Positions 19,011 through 34,000 of a stretch of DNA of 46,601 nt are shown in pieces. The DNA is taken from the NCBI GenBank assembly GCA_007121535.1, contig SKKK01000207.1, positions 1 to 46,601 of the forward strand, given 5' to 3'. The DNA is from Planctomycetaceae bacterium (lineage in GTDB: Bacteria; Planctomycetota; Planctomycetia; Pirellulales; Pirellulaceae). The translations under genes and the position numbers were made by a program. Within the stretch, counting starts at the first letter, position 1. Every line of letters starts with the position of its first letter. The notes under the pieces are model-generated. The model was not told the DNA's origin. It saw nothing but the letters and a program-made list of their open reading frames with translations, and did not search any database.

Positions 19011-22000
19011 GCCGTCGTCGGACGACCCGCCGGTCCTCGATGTCCGACAGATTGTCGCCCGCCTTCGAATCGTTCACCACCACGTCGACATCGTCGCCTG
19101 CGGTGATGCGGTGGATCGTGACGGCCAGGCTGCCGAGCGCCGGGGTCTGCGACCGGTCGTGCAACGTGATGTCCAGTACGGCATCGCCGCCGGCATCGGC
19201 CTCCAGGTGCACCTGCTTTAGCGCAGGCGTCTCGCCGACCTGAGTGGCGTGCGTAATCCGCACCAATTCCACCATCAGCGGCTTACGGCCGTTCAAAGCG
19301 TTCTGGTTGCCGATGTCGCCGGACGCGTCCACATCTAGCCTGTTGGTGCGGATCAGCCCTTTGTCGAAGATCGCCACAGGCAGCGCGCCCTGCTCCACGA
19401 CCAGGTTGCGTTCGTCCACGCGGACGTGGCCGCGCTGGTTTTCGATGATCGTCCAGCCGATCGTGTTCTCGATGCCGCCCAGCAGGATGATATCGCTGTC
19501 CGCGTTTCCGCCCGCAACGAGATTGCGGATCTCGACCATGGTCTGCGGATAGAACAGGTAGACATCGAACTCGAACGTTACGCCCGGACTGCCGGGATCG
19601 AGCGAAACGTTGTTCGGGAAGGGGTCGGTAAAGCGGATATCATCCACGATGATGTCGACCACCGCAGCGCCGTCGCTGGTGTCGATATGGTTGATCACCA
19701 GGCCGAACGCGGACCTGTTGATGATGCGCACGTAGTCCCAGGTGCGCTGGCTGTCCACCAGGCCGTGATTGCCCCAGATCACACCGTCCGGCGCGTCCGA
19801 AACCTCGTTGGCAAAGAACGTCAGTCTTCCGGCCTGGTCGTAGATGATGTCGTCCAGGACGACCTGGGGGTTGGACCCGTCGGCGGCCCAGAGTGTCTGG
19901 CCGATCTCCTTGCCGGCGTTGACGCCGCGGAACTCGATGTTGGTCAGCTTGACGATCTTGCCATTCTCGTCGATCTCCAGCTCCGGATTCGGCTCGCCCA
20001 GCAGGATGACGTGGCCCTCCCAGTAGATTTCGCGCCGCGCGTTCGTGGTGTCGTCCTTCGTCGTGCCGCCAAAGTCGACCCATGCGCCGGAGCGCCGGGA
20101 CGTCGCCGAGGCGACCGGCGAGTTCTGCACCGCGTTGACGTCGACCTTCGTGCTGCGCAGCAGTGCCTCCCAGTAGCCTTCGATCTTGGCGCGGTTGTTG
20201 AGTTCGGCGAGCGAGACCACGTCGGTTTTCCCGCCCGCCGCGTTCGTCTGGCCGTCGGCGTGCGAGGTGATCGAGACTTGATTGGTCACGGCCTCGACCA
20301 GAATGCTTTCGTTGCCGGTGATCTCGGAACCGTGCAGCAGCTGCACCTGGTCAATGCCCGCGGCGTAGCTGCGTGCCGCGGCGTCGGACTTGCCGCCCGC
20401 CGAAGTCGCCCTCGTCTTGGCAAAGGCACGCGCGCGCATCTTGTCCACGTAGGCGGCAACGGTGACGCTGCTCGCCACCAGATTGGCGCCGTCGCCGATG
20501 ATCGTGCGGCTGGCCGCGTTCTCATCGCTCGCCGCATTGCCGCTTCCGAAGTTGTGCGTGCCGATGCGCGCGTCGGCATCGGCTTCCGCGTTGGAGCCGA
20601 ACAGACCGAAAGCTTCGGCTTCGGCATCGGCCTGTACGTTCGACTTCGTACGGGTCTCGACTACGATGTCGCCGCGCGCCTCGAGATGCCCTTTGACCGT
20701 GTTGGTGACGTTGTAGATGAGCCCGGCCTCAGCGTCGGCTTCCGAGCCCGAACCGAGGAAGGCAGCCTGGTCGGTCAGCGCCGCGGCGGTGACGGTCGAG
20801 TCGATGGTGGCACTGATCCGCAGGTCGGTGGTCGATTGGATGTTGGCGCCGGGATTGATGGTGATGTCGCTGTTGTTGGTTCCCTTGGCCGTGGTGTCCG
20901 ACTCGCCAATCGAGATGCCGCCGCCGGCCGTGCTGTCGGAGACCGCGGCGACGCTCATGAAGCTCTTGGTCTCGATGACCACGCCGTTGCCGATGATGGT
21001 CGCGCCGTTGACCGTCAAGTCCGTATCGATGGAGGCAACCCCGTCCGCCTTGGCATTGTTCACGGTGATCGCACCGCCGGCGGCCCCCGACGTGCTGACC
21101 GCGAACCTCAGGTCGCCCGAGGGCGCCGCGGTAGAGCCGCGCGCCCCGCCCATGCCGCTGAAACTGCCGGTCGCACCGTTATGGATATCCAGGATCAGGT
21201 GGTGGCCGCCGTCGGCGAATCCGCCCGAGGAGGTGAGATCCACGCCGTCGATAGTGAAGCGGTGCGTGCCGCCGAAGATGCCGCTGTTGGAGAAGGTGAT
21301 CGGGACGCCGCCGCTGGTGAGGGCCAGCTGGTAGCTGACGCCGGGCGTCGAGTTGACGACGAAGTAGACCCGACCTTCCGTCAGCCCGCTGAGTGGCTCG
21401 TTGGCCTCCCGCCGCAGGCTGTGGAGGTCCGGGTTGTTCGCGTCGCGCACAAGATCCATGGGGCTGGGCGGGACGTACTCGTCGTCGGCTGGATCCGGCG
21501 TCCCTTTGTCATCGATGAACCCAATCGCCTCGTTGAGCGTCCGGGCGAGGCGAATGTAGTTGGGATCGGAGGTGAAGCCCGGGAACGTTCCCAGGCTCGT
21601 GGTTCCGCCGTTGACGACGAAGTAGACGTCGCCGTCCACCAGGTTGGGCCCGCCGCTCACCACGATGGGATTCGTGCCGTCGGTCCGGTAGACGACCCGC
21701 TGGCCGGCAGTAAACCCATGATTTTCAATGAAGATGCGATCCTGGTTATCCACCACGAAGGTGAACGGGGCTGTGTTGGTGACGTTGACGTCGATCAGCG
21801 CGGCCGTGAACAGTGCCGGCTCGACCAGCCGATAGGTCACCGCGTCGCCATTCTGGAAGGAGTGGTTGTTGGTGATGGTGGTGGGGCTGCCGGACACCGC
21901 GCCGCGGCTGAACACGCTGTCGGGCGTGGTTACGGCCGGATCCTTCAGCTTGATGGTGTTTTCATCGACGACGTTGACGATGTACCGCTTGCCGGTTTGC

Positions 22001-25000
22001 AGTCCGCCGACCGAGGTAGGGCCGTTGGCATGATAGTAGACCGGGTCGCCCGAAACGAAGCGGTGGTTGGGCAGGAAGATGGTGTCGAAGACGGTATTGA
22101 CAGCGCCCGACCAATTCCCGCCCAGATGCACCGTGTTGGCGTCGCGCACCACCACCGAGTACTCGCGCTCGTTGGTCAGCCCGCCGCCCGAGCCGAGGAA
22201 GGTAATCCTGGCGCCGTCCTGAAGCTGATGGGCCGCGCCGAAGTCGATGAAGTTGGTGTTCCCCGCGCTTTGTGCCCCGAGAGGCGGATTAGCACCGACG
22301 CTCGAAATGATCGTTCCGTCGGAGACCTCGGTCCCCTCGGCGCCGTGCTGAGCGAGGAAGTGGATCAATCCTCCCGCCTCGATGATGTTGGCGTCGCCGA
22401 CCGTCAGATCGACGTTTGCCGTGGCATTGATGTTGGCGTTGAGGTTGGCCACCGTAACCGCGCCCCCGGTGCCGCCCTTGGTCTTGGCGTCGGCGTCGGT
22501 ACTTTGGATGGCCTGTACGGTGATGTTGCCTCCGACCCTGATGTCGGACGAGCCGCCGCCGAAGATCAGCTCGAGGTTGGAGTTGGTTGTCGCCTGCACC
22601 CTGCCGGCACCGGTTACGGTTACCAGCCCGCCGCTGCTGCTGGTGAAGGCGGCATCGGAGATCGTCGAGGCTTCCGCCGTCACGTTGAGGTTGTTGCCGC
22701 CCGCGGCGCCGCTCGCGCCCACGTCGCCGAGGAAGCTGAGCGTCGTGGAGCCGGTCGCCGTTGGCCTGGCATCCGCCGACGACACCGCGATCAATGCCCC
22801 GGCGGTGTTCTGCGCCGCGGCAAAGGCGCTGTTGGAGTTCTGCGCCAGGACGTTGATATCGCCGGTAACGGCGTCGAACACCGCGTTGCTTCCAACCGAC
22901 AGGCTCACGTCCGCGTTGCTGGTGGCGAAAATGTCGCTGTCGGCCGAGGCGACCAGCGCCGAGCCCGCCACATTGTCCCCATCGGCGATCGCGCCGCGAT
23001 TGTCGCTTTTGACCAGGAAGTTCGACCCGTCGTGGTTGAGCCGCGCGGTCAGATTGATCGGGTGCGCGCCGCCGGCAGTCAGCTTGGCGTTGTCGCCAAC
23101 GGTGAAAGCCACGTTAGGCGTGAAGTTGGCGTGGGCGTCGACCCTCGATATCGCCACCCCAAGCGCCGCGCCGAACACCGACGAGGAGGCCTGCGCGACG
23201 CCGAGCAACTCGGCCTGCACATCGATTGGGCCGGCCGTCGCATGGAGTTGCGCATGCCCTCCGATCCTCGCTGATACGGTTGCATCGTTCCTGGCGATAG
23301 CGTCGGTGGAGCCGCCACTGCCCAGCAGCGACAAGCTGGTCAGGTTTGGCGAGGCTTTGACGGTGCTGAGGAGCTTGGCGTCGACATCAATGCCAGCCGC
23401 ACCGGTGGCATTCACCACGGTGGGGTTGCTCGCCGAGCCGGCACCGGTGGGGCCGATCCGCGCCCTCACCGACCCGGTGTCTTCGGCCTTGGCGTTCAGC
23501 ACGCCGATGGCGAGCAGGCCGCCAAAGCCGACGCTGTCGATATTGGCTTCCGCGGTGTGCTTGGCGGTCGCCAGCAGCTTGACGCTGGTGGCGTTGATCG
23601 TTCCGCCGTTGCCGATGAAAGCACTAGTATCGCTGTTGATTTTGGTGGTGACATCGCTGTCCTGGAACGACACGCCGAAGGAGCCGCTGAAGTTGACCAC
23701 GCTCGGACTGGCCGTCGTCTGGGCATCGGCCTTCAGCGACAGAGCGCCCGACAGCGTGAGCGTCGAATTGTTGCCGATCGAGGCCTGTGTGTTGTGCGCC
23801 GCGGTGCCCGTCAACTCGGTCAGCGTCACCTGCACGACGCCGCCCAGGGCCACGGGGATGTGCACCTTGGCCTCGGCAGTGGTGTTGGAGATCGCGTCGA
23901 GCGTGACGTTGTGGGCGACGATCGTGGCGCCGTTGCCGACGTAGGCTCGGGTGGCGGAAGCCTGGCTGCCGGCGTCATTGGCGTCTACGAGCCCAACGCG
24001 CGCATCGACGGAAATCTTGTTGACGCTGGCAATGCCACCGCCGCCGGCTTTGGTGACGACCGCGCTCGCGAGTGGCGCGCCGGTGGAGGTCGTGGCCGTA
24101 CCGATCAGCGACGTGCCGCCAAGGTTTAGATTGGCGCCGTTGTCGACGAAGACCTCAGTCAGCCGGCTCGCCGCCGCCTCGGCGCTGATGACGGTCACCT
24201 GGGCGATGCCGGCGCCGGAGCCCCCGCCGGTCTCGGCGATGGCCTGCGCCGTGGTCTCGGAGGCGTTGAGGGTGACGGTGCCGGAGAACAGGTCGGTATC
24301 CTTACCCACGTAGGCGCGCGTGGCACCGGCCATCTCGGCCTTCGGCTCCAGGATGTTCACAGCCACGGCGAAGCTGCCGCCGACGTTGAACATCTTCGCC
24401 TCGGCGAGCGTATCGGCGGTGGCCGTGAGTTTCACCGGTCCGCGCCCACCGCCGGCGTTGCGGATCTGCACGTCGGCACGGCCCGACGGCGTTCCGAAAC
24501 TGTTGTTCCCTAGATACGCCTCCACGACGTTGGTCGTCTTGGCGATCGGGGTCAGCGACTGGATGGTGGCCAGCAGGGAGAAGTCGAAAGTCGTGATGTC
24601 CGCCTTGGAGCGCGCGTCACCGTGGGCGCTCAGGTCGAGCGAGTTAGCGCGGATCGCGAGTCCGTCGCCGGCGTAAGCGCGGGTCGAGCCGCCGGCGTCG
24701 GCGGTGGGCGTCAGCGCGCTGACCGTCACCGTGCCGGCCCCGCCCCCGCGGGTGACGGCAGTAGCATCGATGTCGCTACGGGCTTCGGCGACGACCGCGC
24801 CGGTCACGTCGATGTCAGCACCGGGCAGGCCCCCGCGGGTGCGGCCGTTGGTGGCGCCCAGATAGGCCTCGGCCACACCCGCCGCCGTGGCCGTCGCCTC
24901 GGCGATGTTCAAGCCGAAGCCCAACGTGATGCCGATGATGCGGCTGTCGGCGCTGGCGACAAACTCGACCTCGTCGCCGCCCTTGCCAGCGTTGACGTCC

Positions 25001-28000
25001 AGGGTTCCGGCGTCGAGCGCCACGCCGTCCCGCACGTAGGCGCTGACCCTACCGTCCACGATTGCCGTCGGCAGGAAGCTGGACAGCGTAACCAGGCCGC
25101 CGAAGCTGACGCTGTCGGCCTCGGCGGTGGCCTCCATGCGGGCATTGGCGAAGACGTCGACGTCGCCGTTGCCGACATTGACGCTCGTGGTGACGGCGGA
25201 GGCGTTCTTGCTGGCGTGGGCGCCGATGAATGCCTCGACCGTGCCGCTGACCGTCGCGTTGACCTCGATGAAGCTGAGGTCGGCGATCGCCGCACCGCCG
25301 AAGCTCTCGCCCACCGGCGTTGTCTTCATCAGAGCGTCGGCGGTGATTTCGACGCTGTCCGCCGAGACCACCACGCCCTCGCCGATGTAGGCACGCACGA
25401 CGCCGTCGACGATGCCCGTGATCGTCATGTCGCCGACGTTCGCCCCGAGCGAGAAGCCCGCCTCCTGGACCGACGGATCGGCGAACATGTCGCCGTGGGC
25501 GTCGATCTTCAGATCGCCGTTCACCGTGAGCGTGCCGGCGTCCGGATCCGGCGTGGTGCCCGCCGCCGAGCCGACGTGGGCATCGACGATGCCGCTCACC
25601 GTGGCGACGGCGTGGAAGAGGCCGATGTTGGCGAGCAGCGAGACGCCGATCACGTCGGTGGAGGCCTTGGCGTCGTAGTCTCCGTTCGCCCGGACCGTCA
25701 GGTTGCCCTGCACCGTGAGGTTGGCGCCCTGCCCGACATAGGCACGGGTCTCGCCGGTTACGTCGGCCGTAGTGTCCATGTCGCCCAGCGTTACGCCGAG
25801 CGAGATGCCCAGGCTGTTCACTCGCGATATGGCGTCGAGGTCTGACCAGGCTTCGATCCTCGTCGAGCCGCCGATGTTGATCAGGTTGGTCAACCCGCTG
25901 GGCGTCGCCATCCCCGCCGGCGCGCCGATAAAGGCCTCGGTCACGCCGCCGGTCGTCGTCTTGGCGTCCACTAGCGCAACGTTGGCGAGACCGGAGAGGC
26001 CGACGGCATCGACCTCGGCGCTGGCGGTGTACTTGATCCGGTCGGCGCTCTGCCCAGCGTGCAACGTCAAACTGCTGGCCGTGACGGCGGCGCCGTCGCG
26101 GATATAGGCGCGGGTGGCGCCGGCGGTCTCCGCCTGCGGGCTGATCTTGCTCAGGTTCAGCGCGAAGCTGGCCGCGATCGAGGCGACGTCGGCTACCGCG
26201 TCCATCTGGGTGTCGGCGATGACGGTCAACGCTCCGGTGTTGATGTTTGGTGTGGAGGCTGCCGTCGTCACGTCGGAAGCCTGCGCCCCGATGAACGCCT
26301 CGACCTCCCCCGTCACGTTGGTCTTGGCCTCGAGCACCGCAAGGCCCACGAAAGCGGAGATGCCCACCGCCGAGACGGTTGCGAATGCCTTCATGACCGG
26401 CGCCTCGGCTGTGACGGTCAGACTGGCCGCCGTCAGAACGGTTCCGTTGCCGACATACGCTCGCACTTTACCGCCGGCGGTCGCCTCGGGCAGCATGGCG
26501 GCAACTTGAATCGCCGCCAGTCCTCCGCCTTTGGCGTCGGCCTCGGCGATTTGCCGTGACTGTACCTCGACGACCACCGTGCCGTCGGCGGCGGGGTTCG
26601 TAACCGGCTGCGAGACGTTGATGGTGGTCGGAACACCGCTGGGCGTTGCGCCGTCTCGAGTTCCCAGGAAGGCTTCCGTCGCGGTTTCGATCAAGGCAAC
26701 TGCCTTGGCGCCCTGCCCGGCAATGAATCCTGCGCCGACGGCGACGGTCAGTGCATCCGCCTTCTCGTCCGCGTCGGCCAGCACGTCCAGTTCCCCGGCG
26801 TTCAGGGTCAGCGCTTCGCCCACGTAGGCCAAGGTCGCGCCGGTAATCTTCGCCTCGCCGAGAAAGCCGCTGATGGTAATCAACGGCCCGAGCGCCCCGC
26901 CCACCGCCTGGACCCGTGCGTCGGAATCGGAAGTCGCCTTGACCAGGACCTCGGCGTTGACAGCCCCGATCGTGACCGGCGCTCCGGGGGCCGTGCCTGC
27001 CCGCGTCCCCATGTAGGCTTCCGTAGTCCGACTGACCGTCGACAAGCCAGCCGACGCTGCCGCCGCGACGCCGACGATTCCGACTCCGACACTGACCGTA
27101 TTCGCATCAGCGAAGCTCTTCGAATCGGCAAGAATGTTGAACTTTCTCGTGTTGGTCGTCGTGTTCCCGCTCGCCCAGGCGCGGGTCGTTCCGCCAATCT
27201 CCGCCGTGGGCCGCGCCACGGCCAACGCGGCCAGGCCGAATCCGCCGGCGAATCCGTGCGCGTCCGCGTCCGCGTGAAGGTCCGAGGTCGCTTTCACCGT
27301 CAAGACCCCGGTCGCCGCGTTGGTGTTCAACGTCGATGCGTGGACCCACGCTTCGACATCGCTGTTGATCTTGGTCAACGCGACGGCGCCGCTGATCGCC
27401 GCCCCGACGCCGAACGAAGCGCCCGCCGCCACAGCGTTGGCGATGACGTGTTGATTGGCGTCGGCATGAACGGTCAGGTTGCCCGTCACCGCGGTGACGG
27501 TACTCCCTTCGATCGAGGCACGGACGGTGTTGTCGATCGTACTGGTACTGCCGGAGACGCCGAGGGCCACTCCGGAGAGCGCTACCGAGAACGAGCCGCC
27601 GATCACGTTGGAAGCGATCGAGGCGATGTCCACGGCTTCGACGCGAACCCCATCATCGGCGATCAGCGTCTGCCGCCCCAGGACGACACTTCCGTTGCGA
27701 ATGAATGCCTCGATCGTACTCGTTGTATTGTTCTCGGCAAAAGCGCCGGAAGCAGCCACACTGAAACCGATCGGAGCGAAGCTAACGCTGAGCGTGGCAG
27801 CGGTGGCGCTTACCGTGATCGTCGACGTCGACTTCGCGAGCACCGCAACATTCTGCGTGGTCGATTCAACGTAGGAACTCTCGATACCCGTAATCACGTG
27901 GTTGCCGATCTCGTTGGTGGAGCCAGCTACGGTCAAGTCGAGCCCCAGGCTGACGAGGGCAGCGTTGGCGCTGACGCTACCTGCAATGGCGTCGGAGTGG

Positions 28001-31000
28001 ATCTGCGAGTTGTCCAGGGCCGTGACCGTGATCGCGAGGGGAGCCGTTACCCCTTGTCCCTGGCCGCTTTCACTGTTGCGGATGACGGCCTCCAACGTGT
28101 TCGATATCGCATTCAGCGCCGTGGCGCCAACCACGTTTGCCGTGATCGTAGCGAGTCCTCCACTGCCCGCGATGCCCATCCCGACGGCAAATACGCCGAT
28201 GTCAGCCGTGGACGTCGCATCGACAATGACCGAACCTGTCATCGACTGGACCCGCGAGTTGTCGATCAGCGCCCGCGTTGTCGTCGCCACGTCATTCGTG
28301 GCCAGGTTGAGGGCTACGCTGACTCCAACCGCGACGAAACCACCGCCGATACTGACACTTGCCGTGGCCGTATTCGCTCGGATGATCGCCGCATCGGTGG
28401 CTTCGACACGGATGTCGCCTTGGGCGCGAACACGCTGATTTGCCAAGTTGCCGCTATCGCGGATCACCGCTTCGGTGGTGCCCCCCACGGTGTTGAGCGT
28501 CACCCCGCCGATCGCCCCGCCCAGAATGCTGATCCCGCCGACGGACGCCGTCAAAGAAAACGCAACCGCCAGCGCGTCAATGTCCGCGTTGGAATTGGCG
28601 AGGACATGGATTGCACCGTTCGTCGATTCCACCGAGGAATTGTCGATCGATGCGCGAGTCGTGTTGGCGACGTCGTTGGCGGCGACAGAAGCCGTCAGAC
28701 TCACGTTGCCCGAAACCGCACCGGCGCTGAATTGAAGACTCGTCGTCCCGGTGTCGGCGGTGATGGAAGAATCGTCGGTCGCTTGCACCCGGATCAAGCC
28801 CGGCGCAGTGACCTTGGACGCGACGCCACTGCCACTGTCTCGGATGATCGCTTCCGTCGTGTTCTGCACGTTATTCAATGTCGCTGCGCCGACGGCTCCG
28901 CCGACCACCGCCGCCAGTCCGGCCGCAACGTTCATTTGCAGCGCAAACGCCACCGCGTCGATCTCCGCATTCGATTCGGCCATGACGCTGATCGTGCCGC
29001 CGGTCGTGGCCTGAACGGGGGAATTGTCGATGATCGCTCGAGTCTGGTTGCCAATGTCGTTCGTCGATAACGAGACGGCAAAGTTCAATGCGCCGGTGAT
29101 CCCCGCGCTGCCGGTGATCCCGACCGAAGCGGCAGCCGTATGGGTAGTGATGGTCGAGTCGTCGATGGCTCTGACCAGAATCGTCGTTGCCGTGAACTGC
29201 TCGGATAGATCGTCGCCGCTATCACGAATCGCAGCTTCGGTCGTATTCGCCACCGAGTTGAGTGTGACCGCACCCACAACCGCGACGTTCAAAGCCAACA
29301 CGCCACCCAGGCTTGCCGAAAGTGAAGTACCGACGGCGGACGCAGCGATGTCCGCCGTGGAATTTGCGGTGACATGAATGCTGCCGCTGGATGCGACGCT
29401 CGAATCGTCGATCCATGCCGCCGTTTGATTGTTGATTTGATTCTCCGCCACCGAGATTCCGATCGCCACGTTCACCGAGAGGATTCCAGCAGAAACGCCG
29501 AGGGAGGCTCCGGCGACATTCGCGGCAATCGTGGACTGATCCTCGGCGTTGACGGTAACGCCACCCAGGTTGGACACCGTACTGCCATCGATCATCGCTT
29601 CGACATTGTTACTCGTATGATTCAGCGCGCCCGCCCCGGCAGCGCTGAACCCCGCCCCGATCAAGCCCCCTGCCGAGAGCACTCCGGCAATCCCAAATGC
29701 CAGCGCCTGGATGGAAGTCGTCGAGATGGCTTGCACCGACAAAGCCGGCCCGCCGCTCACGGTCGAATCGATCACCGCGGCGCGCGTGGTCGTGCTGACG
29801 TCGTTTACGGCTACGGCAGCCGCGACGCCCACGCCGGCCCCGATCGCGACGCTGGCACCGAAACTCAGCACGCCCGATCCCGCGTCCGCGGTGAGGATCG
29901 CATTGTCGAACGCCTCGACGGTCACGCCGCCGGACGTGCCGCTGATCGTGCTGCCGCCGGTGATCAACGCCTCGATGGTGTTGCTGACCTGGTTGGCGGA
30001 ACCCGAGGCGGCGCCCCCCAACGCTGCGCCGACCAGACCGCCTCCCTCCACCACGCCCACGCCCACCCCGGTGATGACGCCGATCGTCGCATTCGACTGG
30101 GCATCGACCGAGACGCTACCGGCGTTGGTGACGGTCGAGCCGTCGATGGCGGCGCGGATCGTGTTGGTCACGGAGTTCCCGGCCAGCGAGATACCAACGC
30201 CCAGCCCCACACCCGCAATGCCACCACCACCGATCGCCAGCGCTCCGGCCCCTGCGTCCGCGGAAATCGCGAGCTGATCCTCCGCGACTAGTTCGAGCGT
30301 GCCTCCGGGTGTAATCGTGCTGTTTTCCACCAGAGCCTCGATGGTGTTGGCGACCAGATTGCCGGCCGCCGAACCGGCCCCGGCGACGGAAAGACTCGCG
30401 ATCAACCCGCCACTAGCGGCGCCCGCTAGTCCCAGCGCAAAGGCGCTCGCCGAGCCCTGCGCTGTCGCGTCCAAGGCCACATTGCCCGTCGATTGGACGT
30501 TCGATCCCGAGATGGTGGCCCGGATTTCATTGCCGAGATCGTTCACCGCCACCGCCGCTGCCGCGCTGATGCCAAGTCCGGCCACCGTGCCGGCCACAAC
30601 TCCGATCGCAAAGGATCCGGCATCGGCTGAAACCGTTGTATTGTCCAGGGCGTCCACCCGGACGGGGCCGACCGTCGCTTCGATTACGCTGCCACCGCCA
30701 ATCAACGCCAGGACCCTGTTGCGGGTGCGGTTCGCCGCGCCCGAACCGGCGCCGGCGACTGAAACGCCAACCAGCAGACTCGGCGCCGCAACGGCCACGC
30801 CCACAGCCGTCAAGGCGGCGATCGTCAATTCCGCTGTGGCCTGGACCTGAACGCTGGCAGCATCCGTCACCGTGGCATCGTCGATCTCGGCAATCACGGT
30901 ATTCTCGACGTTATTGGCCGCAATCGAGATCCCGAATCCGGCGCCTACGCCCAGGATACCCAGGATCGCTGCAAGCCCGGCGCTGTCGGCGTGGATCTTC

Positions 31001-34000
31001 GAACGATCCGTCGCGCTGACGATCAGATCGTCCTGAGCCGCGACGGTCGCACCGCCGGAGACGATTGCTGCGGTGGTGTTCGCGATCACGTTCACCGCCA
31101 CGGCACCACCGAACCCCGCCAGTCCGCTGCCCGCCAAGCCCAGCGCCAACGAATCGACGTTCGAATCGGTGTCGGCCAGTACCGTGATGGCGCCCGTCTG
31201 GGCTTCGAGTGCCGCGCCTTCGACCACGGCGCGGACCGCCGTATTGCTGATGCTGAACGCTGCGCCGATCGATGCACTGGCCAACAACCCGAGCGAGCCG
31301 CCTACGGCTCGGTTGTCGAATACCTGATGGCCCTGAGCGCGCACTTCGATGTCGGTCCCCGCAGTGACGCTCGCCCCGTCAGCGATGATCGCTTCGACGC
31401 GATCGCCGTCCAGCGTCAGCGCACCCGCGACAGCGGCGCCGGCCGCGCCCAGTGCGCCGATCCCCAGCTCGCCGGCCCGAGCAACGGCACGGACCGTACC
31501 GGCGTTCACAAAATTCACGCCGTCGCGGCGCAGGTTGGCCAGCACATCGACGGCGGTCGTCGAATTCACTGCGGCATTCTTGCCGATGCGAGCGGCCGTT
31601 TCATTGCGCATGGCGTTCACCGCCACCGAGCCGGCGACATTGCCGCCCAGATCGACCGCTTTGCTGCTGGCATGGGCTGTGTAGTCGTAGGACACATCGC
31701 TCTCGCCCAACGCCACAACCGACACGAAGTGCGCCGTCACGGAGGCCCCGTCGCCGATCTCTGCAATGTGTCGTCCCTCGGAGTAATTCCCGGCTGCGGC
31801 CACACCCACGCTGGCCACACCAAGGATCGACAGCGCGTCGGCCTGGGCGTCCGCGTCGAAATCCATCGAGGCGGTCACCAGCACATTGCCGCCGGCATGG
31901 ATCGTCGACCCGTTGCTGATGGCCGCATGGCTCACCGGCCTCCCCGCCCCCACGGCAATCGCGGCCGCCGCTCCGAAGCGAATGTTCGGAATCGTCGTCG
32001 GATCGATCGATTCGATGGCCACCCGCTCGAAGCGATGCGCCGTACCCGTGGCCGCCGACGCGTCCAGATCGGCCCGATCACCGGCGCTTTTCGTGGTGAG
32101 CAGTCCGACCTTGGTCAGGTCATCGTCCGACACCAGGACGTAATACACGGTATCGTCGACCAGCCCGCCGATATTGTTCCCACCGCCATTGCGATAGATC
32201 ACCGCATCCCCGTTGACCGGGCCGTCCAGCCCAGAAAGGTCAACGGTGTTGGCGTTGCTGTCGACCGCCGCCGCGGGATCCACGGTCGTGCCGACGCCGA
32301 GCGGCCGATAGGCATCGACTACTTTGACGATCCGGTGCTGCGTTCCGGTCGCCGCGGACGGATCCAAATCGATCGGTCCGCTCGCCGCCATGGCGGCGAG
32401 GCGGGTCGTAAACAACTGCACTCGAATCGCGGCGGGATTGCTCGCGTCGACGCTGACATAGTACAGTCCGCCGTCTTGGAGTCCACCGACGTCGTTTCCG
32501 CCCCCATTGAAGTACTTGACGGCGTCGCCGGTGGCCAGGCCGGCGAACGCGCCGAGTTCGACGGTCTCCGCGGCTCCGTCGATCGCACTGGCCGGATCGA
32601 ACGTCCGCTCGGCCACGAACGAGTGGCGGTCTTCCGGCGCGGCAACGGGCGACAAATTGATGGGGTTGGTCCCCGCCAGCGCTTGGGCACGCGTCGCGTG
32701 CAGCGTCAGCAAGGCGGGATCGGTAGCGCTGACGCGCACGAAGTAACTCGCCCCATCGACCAGGTCGCCGATCTCTTCGTCGTCCTGGTTGTTGTGGTAA
32801 ACGACCGCGTCTCCCGTGTCGAACTCGTGCGGCGTCTGAATGCGAATCGTATTGGCGTTTCCATCGACGTCGTCGCGGGCGTTGATCACCGCCTGGAGCG
32901 GCGGGTTGGCGTCCAGCGTCGGAAACAGCAGTTCGTCCAGACCGGTAACCTGCGCCAAGCGGGCCAACTGCCGGCGAGTCTCCAGATCCACACTCAGTCC
33001 ACTGATCAGCGCCCCGCTCTGGCTGGCAAAGGCCTCGGTGTGCGCAGTGGAGTCGGTATCGGCCAGCACGGTGACGTGTCCCGGCAGCGTGAGATGGCCG
33101 CCTGCTTGGGCGATGGCACCTCCCTGCGGGCCGCCGGCGGCAATGGCGGCGCCGAGCCCTACTTGCGCGCCTCCGATGTGGGCGTCCGCAATCGTCGTGG
33201 CGCCCGCCGTGTGGCTTGCCGTCACCGTGACATGGCCGGCGATCGAGCTGGGCGTTTCGGCAGCCAGCATCCGGGCGATCGTTCGGTTCGATGTGCCGGT
33301 CAGCGCAATTGCCGCCGGCAACGCGCCGGAGTTGTTGGCTCCGGCCTGAGAAATAGTCGTCGACGTGTATTCGCCCGTCGCCGTAATGTTGATGTCATTC
33401 ACGCCCGTCAGCACGACGTTGGCGCCGATTTCCACCAGCGTGTCGTGGCGCACCGCGTTGATCGCCACCGACGGCCCGAAGCCCAGCGTTCCCACTCCTG
33501 GCACGGCCGTGGCGGTCGCCGTGTAACTCCCGACGTATTCCGTAGCAAGGTCAAGGTTCACGCCGGATAGATTCAAGACGGCTCCGTCGGCGATGCGCGC
33601 ATTGTGCTGCCCGCCGCTCGCCGGTTCCAACAGATCCAGCGGATTGGTCGCCTCCAGCGGATTCCCCGAGATGTTGATGGCAAAGGCGCCGGCTACGCCA
33701 ATGTCTGCTCCTCCGGCACCCGAGACCGCCGTTGCCTCGAAACTGCTCAGCAGGTCGCCGGTGACCCGCGTCTGCACCTGAATCGACGGTGCATTCACGA
33801 CGCCGGCGACGACGCTGTCCATCACCTGCCCGTCCACGTTGAACGCGACGGCGACGCCGACGCCGGTCCCCGAGGTGACGCTGTTGGCATCCGCCACGGC
33901 ATGAACGTTCAGGTCGCCGATCGCCTCGATCAGCGGCGCATTGGAAGAGGCGATGACGCTGCTGTCGAGCAACGCGGCTTTCGAATAGCCGTAATCCAGA

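Noticed and set aside
19026-19037. Classical programmed -1 frameshift
   Set aside because: The needed shift is +1 (or an extra base), and there is no slippery heptamer or obvious shift-prone codon pair.
9140-31280. CRISPR array or DNA tandem repeat
   Set aside because: The repeats are protein-level, differ in DNA sequence from unit to unit, and lie inside one continuous reading frame on each side of 19,032.
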